Source: Lachnospiraceae bacterium (GTDB taxonomy: Bacteria > Bacillota > Clostridia > Lachnospirales > Lachnospiraceae). From it: a stretch of DNA of 7,226 bases. Positions within the stretch are counted from its first letter, which is position 1, and each line of letters begins with the position of its first letter. Made by a program: the position numbers and the translations under genes. The notes beneath the pieces are model-generated. The model was not told the DNA's origin. It saw only the letters and a program-made list of their open reading frames with translations, and made no database searches. The stretch is taken from assembly GCA_014804285.1 (NCBI GenBank), contig JAAVAA010000020.1, forward strand, positions 17,253-24,478, given 5' to 3'. Of this stretch, positions 7,042-7,226 are shown piece by piece.

Positions 7042-7226
7042 TCAGGTTCCTACTCTTCTCAACAGACTTTGAATTGCTTTATTGCATAAAATCATTAATA
7101 AGAACAAAATGGTTGCTATTGCGCAAGCATATCCCATATCAAATCTTGTAAAACCGTAGTCAAACAAGTGGGTAACAATTGTTCGTGCTGCATAATCCGT
7201 ACTCGGATATCCGCACAGTGCCATGG
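7042..7226 (-). CDS. Sugar ABC transporter permease, MalF/UgpA type, C-terminal fragment (pair 1)
   Basis: Only the last 61 or so codons lie in the window; the gene continues past the right edge, so the methionine near that edge is internal rather than a start. The fragment carries the end of the permease domain: a GYPSTDYA segment that corresponds to the GGP...AT loop of UgpA/MalF-type permeases, then FDMGYACA and a final hydrophobic helix (ATILFLLMIL), ending in a basic tail RRVGT. In this family the order xMGYAxAxA followed by the last helix is typical of the sixth core membrane segment. The stop TGA is followed after one base by the start of the next permease gene, as expected for a MalF/MalG pair. 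It would form half of the membrane channel of a carbohydrate importer. The substrate is unknown, and the EAA loop is outside the window. Confidence 0.85.
   Translation of the reverse strand, partial: MALCGYPSTDYAARTIVTHLFDYGFTRFDMGYACAIATILFLLMILCNKAIQSLLRRVGT

Overview
The window looks like part of one carbohydrate-uptake operon from a Gram-positive Firmicute, most likely a gut-type Clostridia/Lachnospiraceae member. I base this on the moderate-to-low GC appearance, GGAGG-type ribosome sites, tightly packed genes, and the combination of a Yip1-family protein with a DUF5696-type protein beside MalF/MalG-like permeases. The taxon is an inference from gene content; no rRNA or marker gene is present.

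All seven supported genes lie on the minus strand and read from the right edge to the left. In transcription order they are: the C-terminal tail of a MalF/UgpA-type sugar permease (permease pair 1, cut by the right edge); a complete MalG-type permease (pair 1); an exported NHL-propeller/TPR protein with a C-terminal membrane anchor; a Yip1-family membrane protein; a large membrane-anchored DUF5696-type protein that resembles a glycosidase; a complete MalF-type permease (pair 2); and the N-terminal part of a MalG-type permease (pair 2, cut by the left edge). Junctions are 1 nt, 40 nt, 19 nt, 19 nt, 53 nt and an 8-nt overlap, so a single transcript with translational coupling is likely. No promoter, terminator, RNA gene, mobile element or CRISPR is visible, and no stretch above 300 bases lacks a gene.

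The layout suggests a membrane machine in which two distinct permease pairs bracket three non-transporter proteins. The DUF5696-type protein and the NHL/TPR protein would work outside the membrane on or near a glycan, the Yip1-like protein sits in the membrane, and the permeases import the products. No ATPase and no solute-binding protein is encoded here. They may lie outside the window, and Firmicutes often use one shared MsmX-type ATPase for several sugar importers. The substrate cannot be read from the sequence.

The least explained parts are the job of the central three genes, a 14-codon minicistron that exactly bridges the permease gene and the NHL gene, and a 53-nt spacer with a 9-bp tandem repeat and a small inverted repeat in front of the second permease pair.
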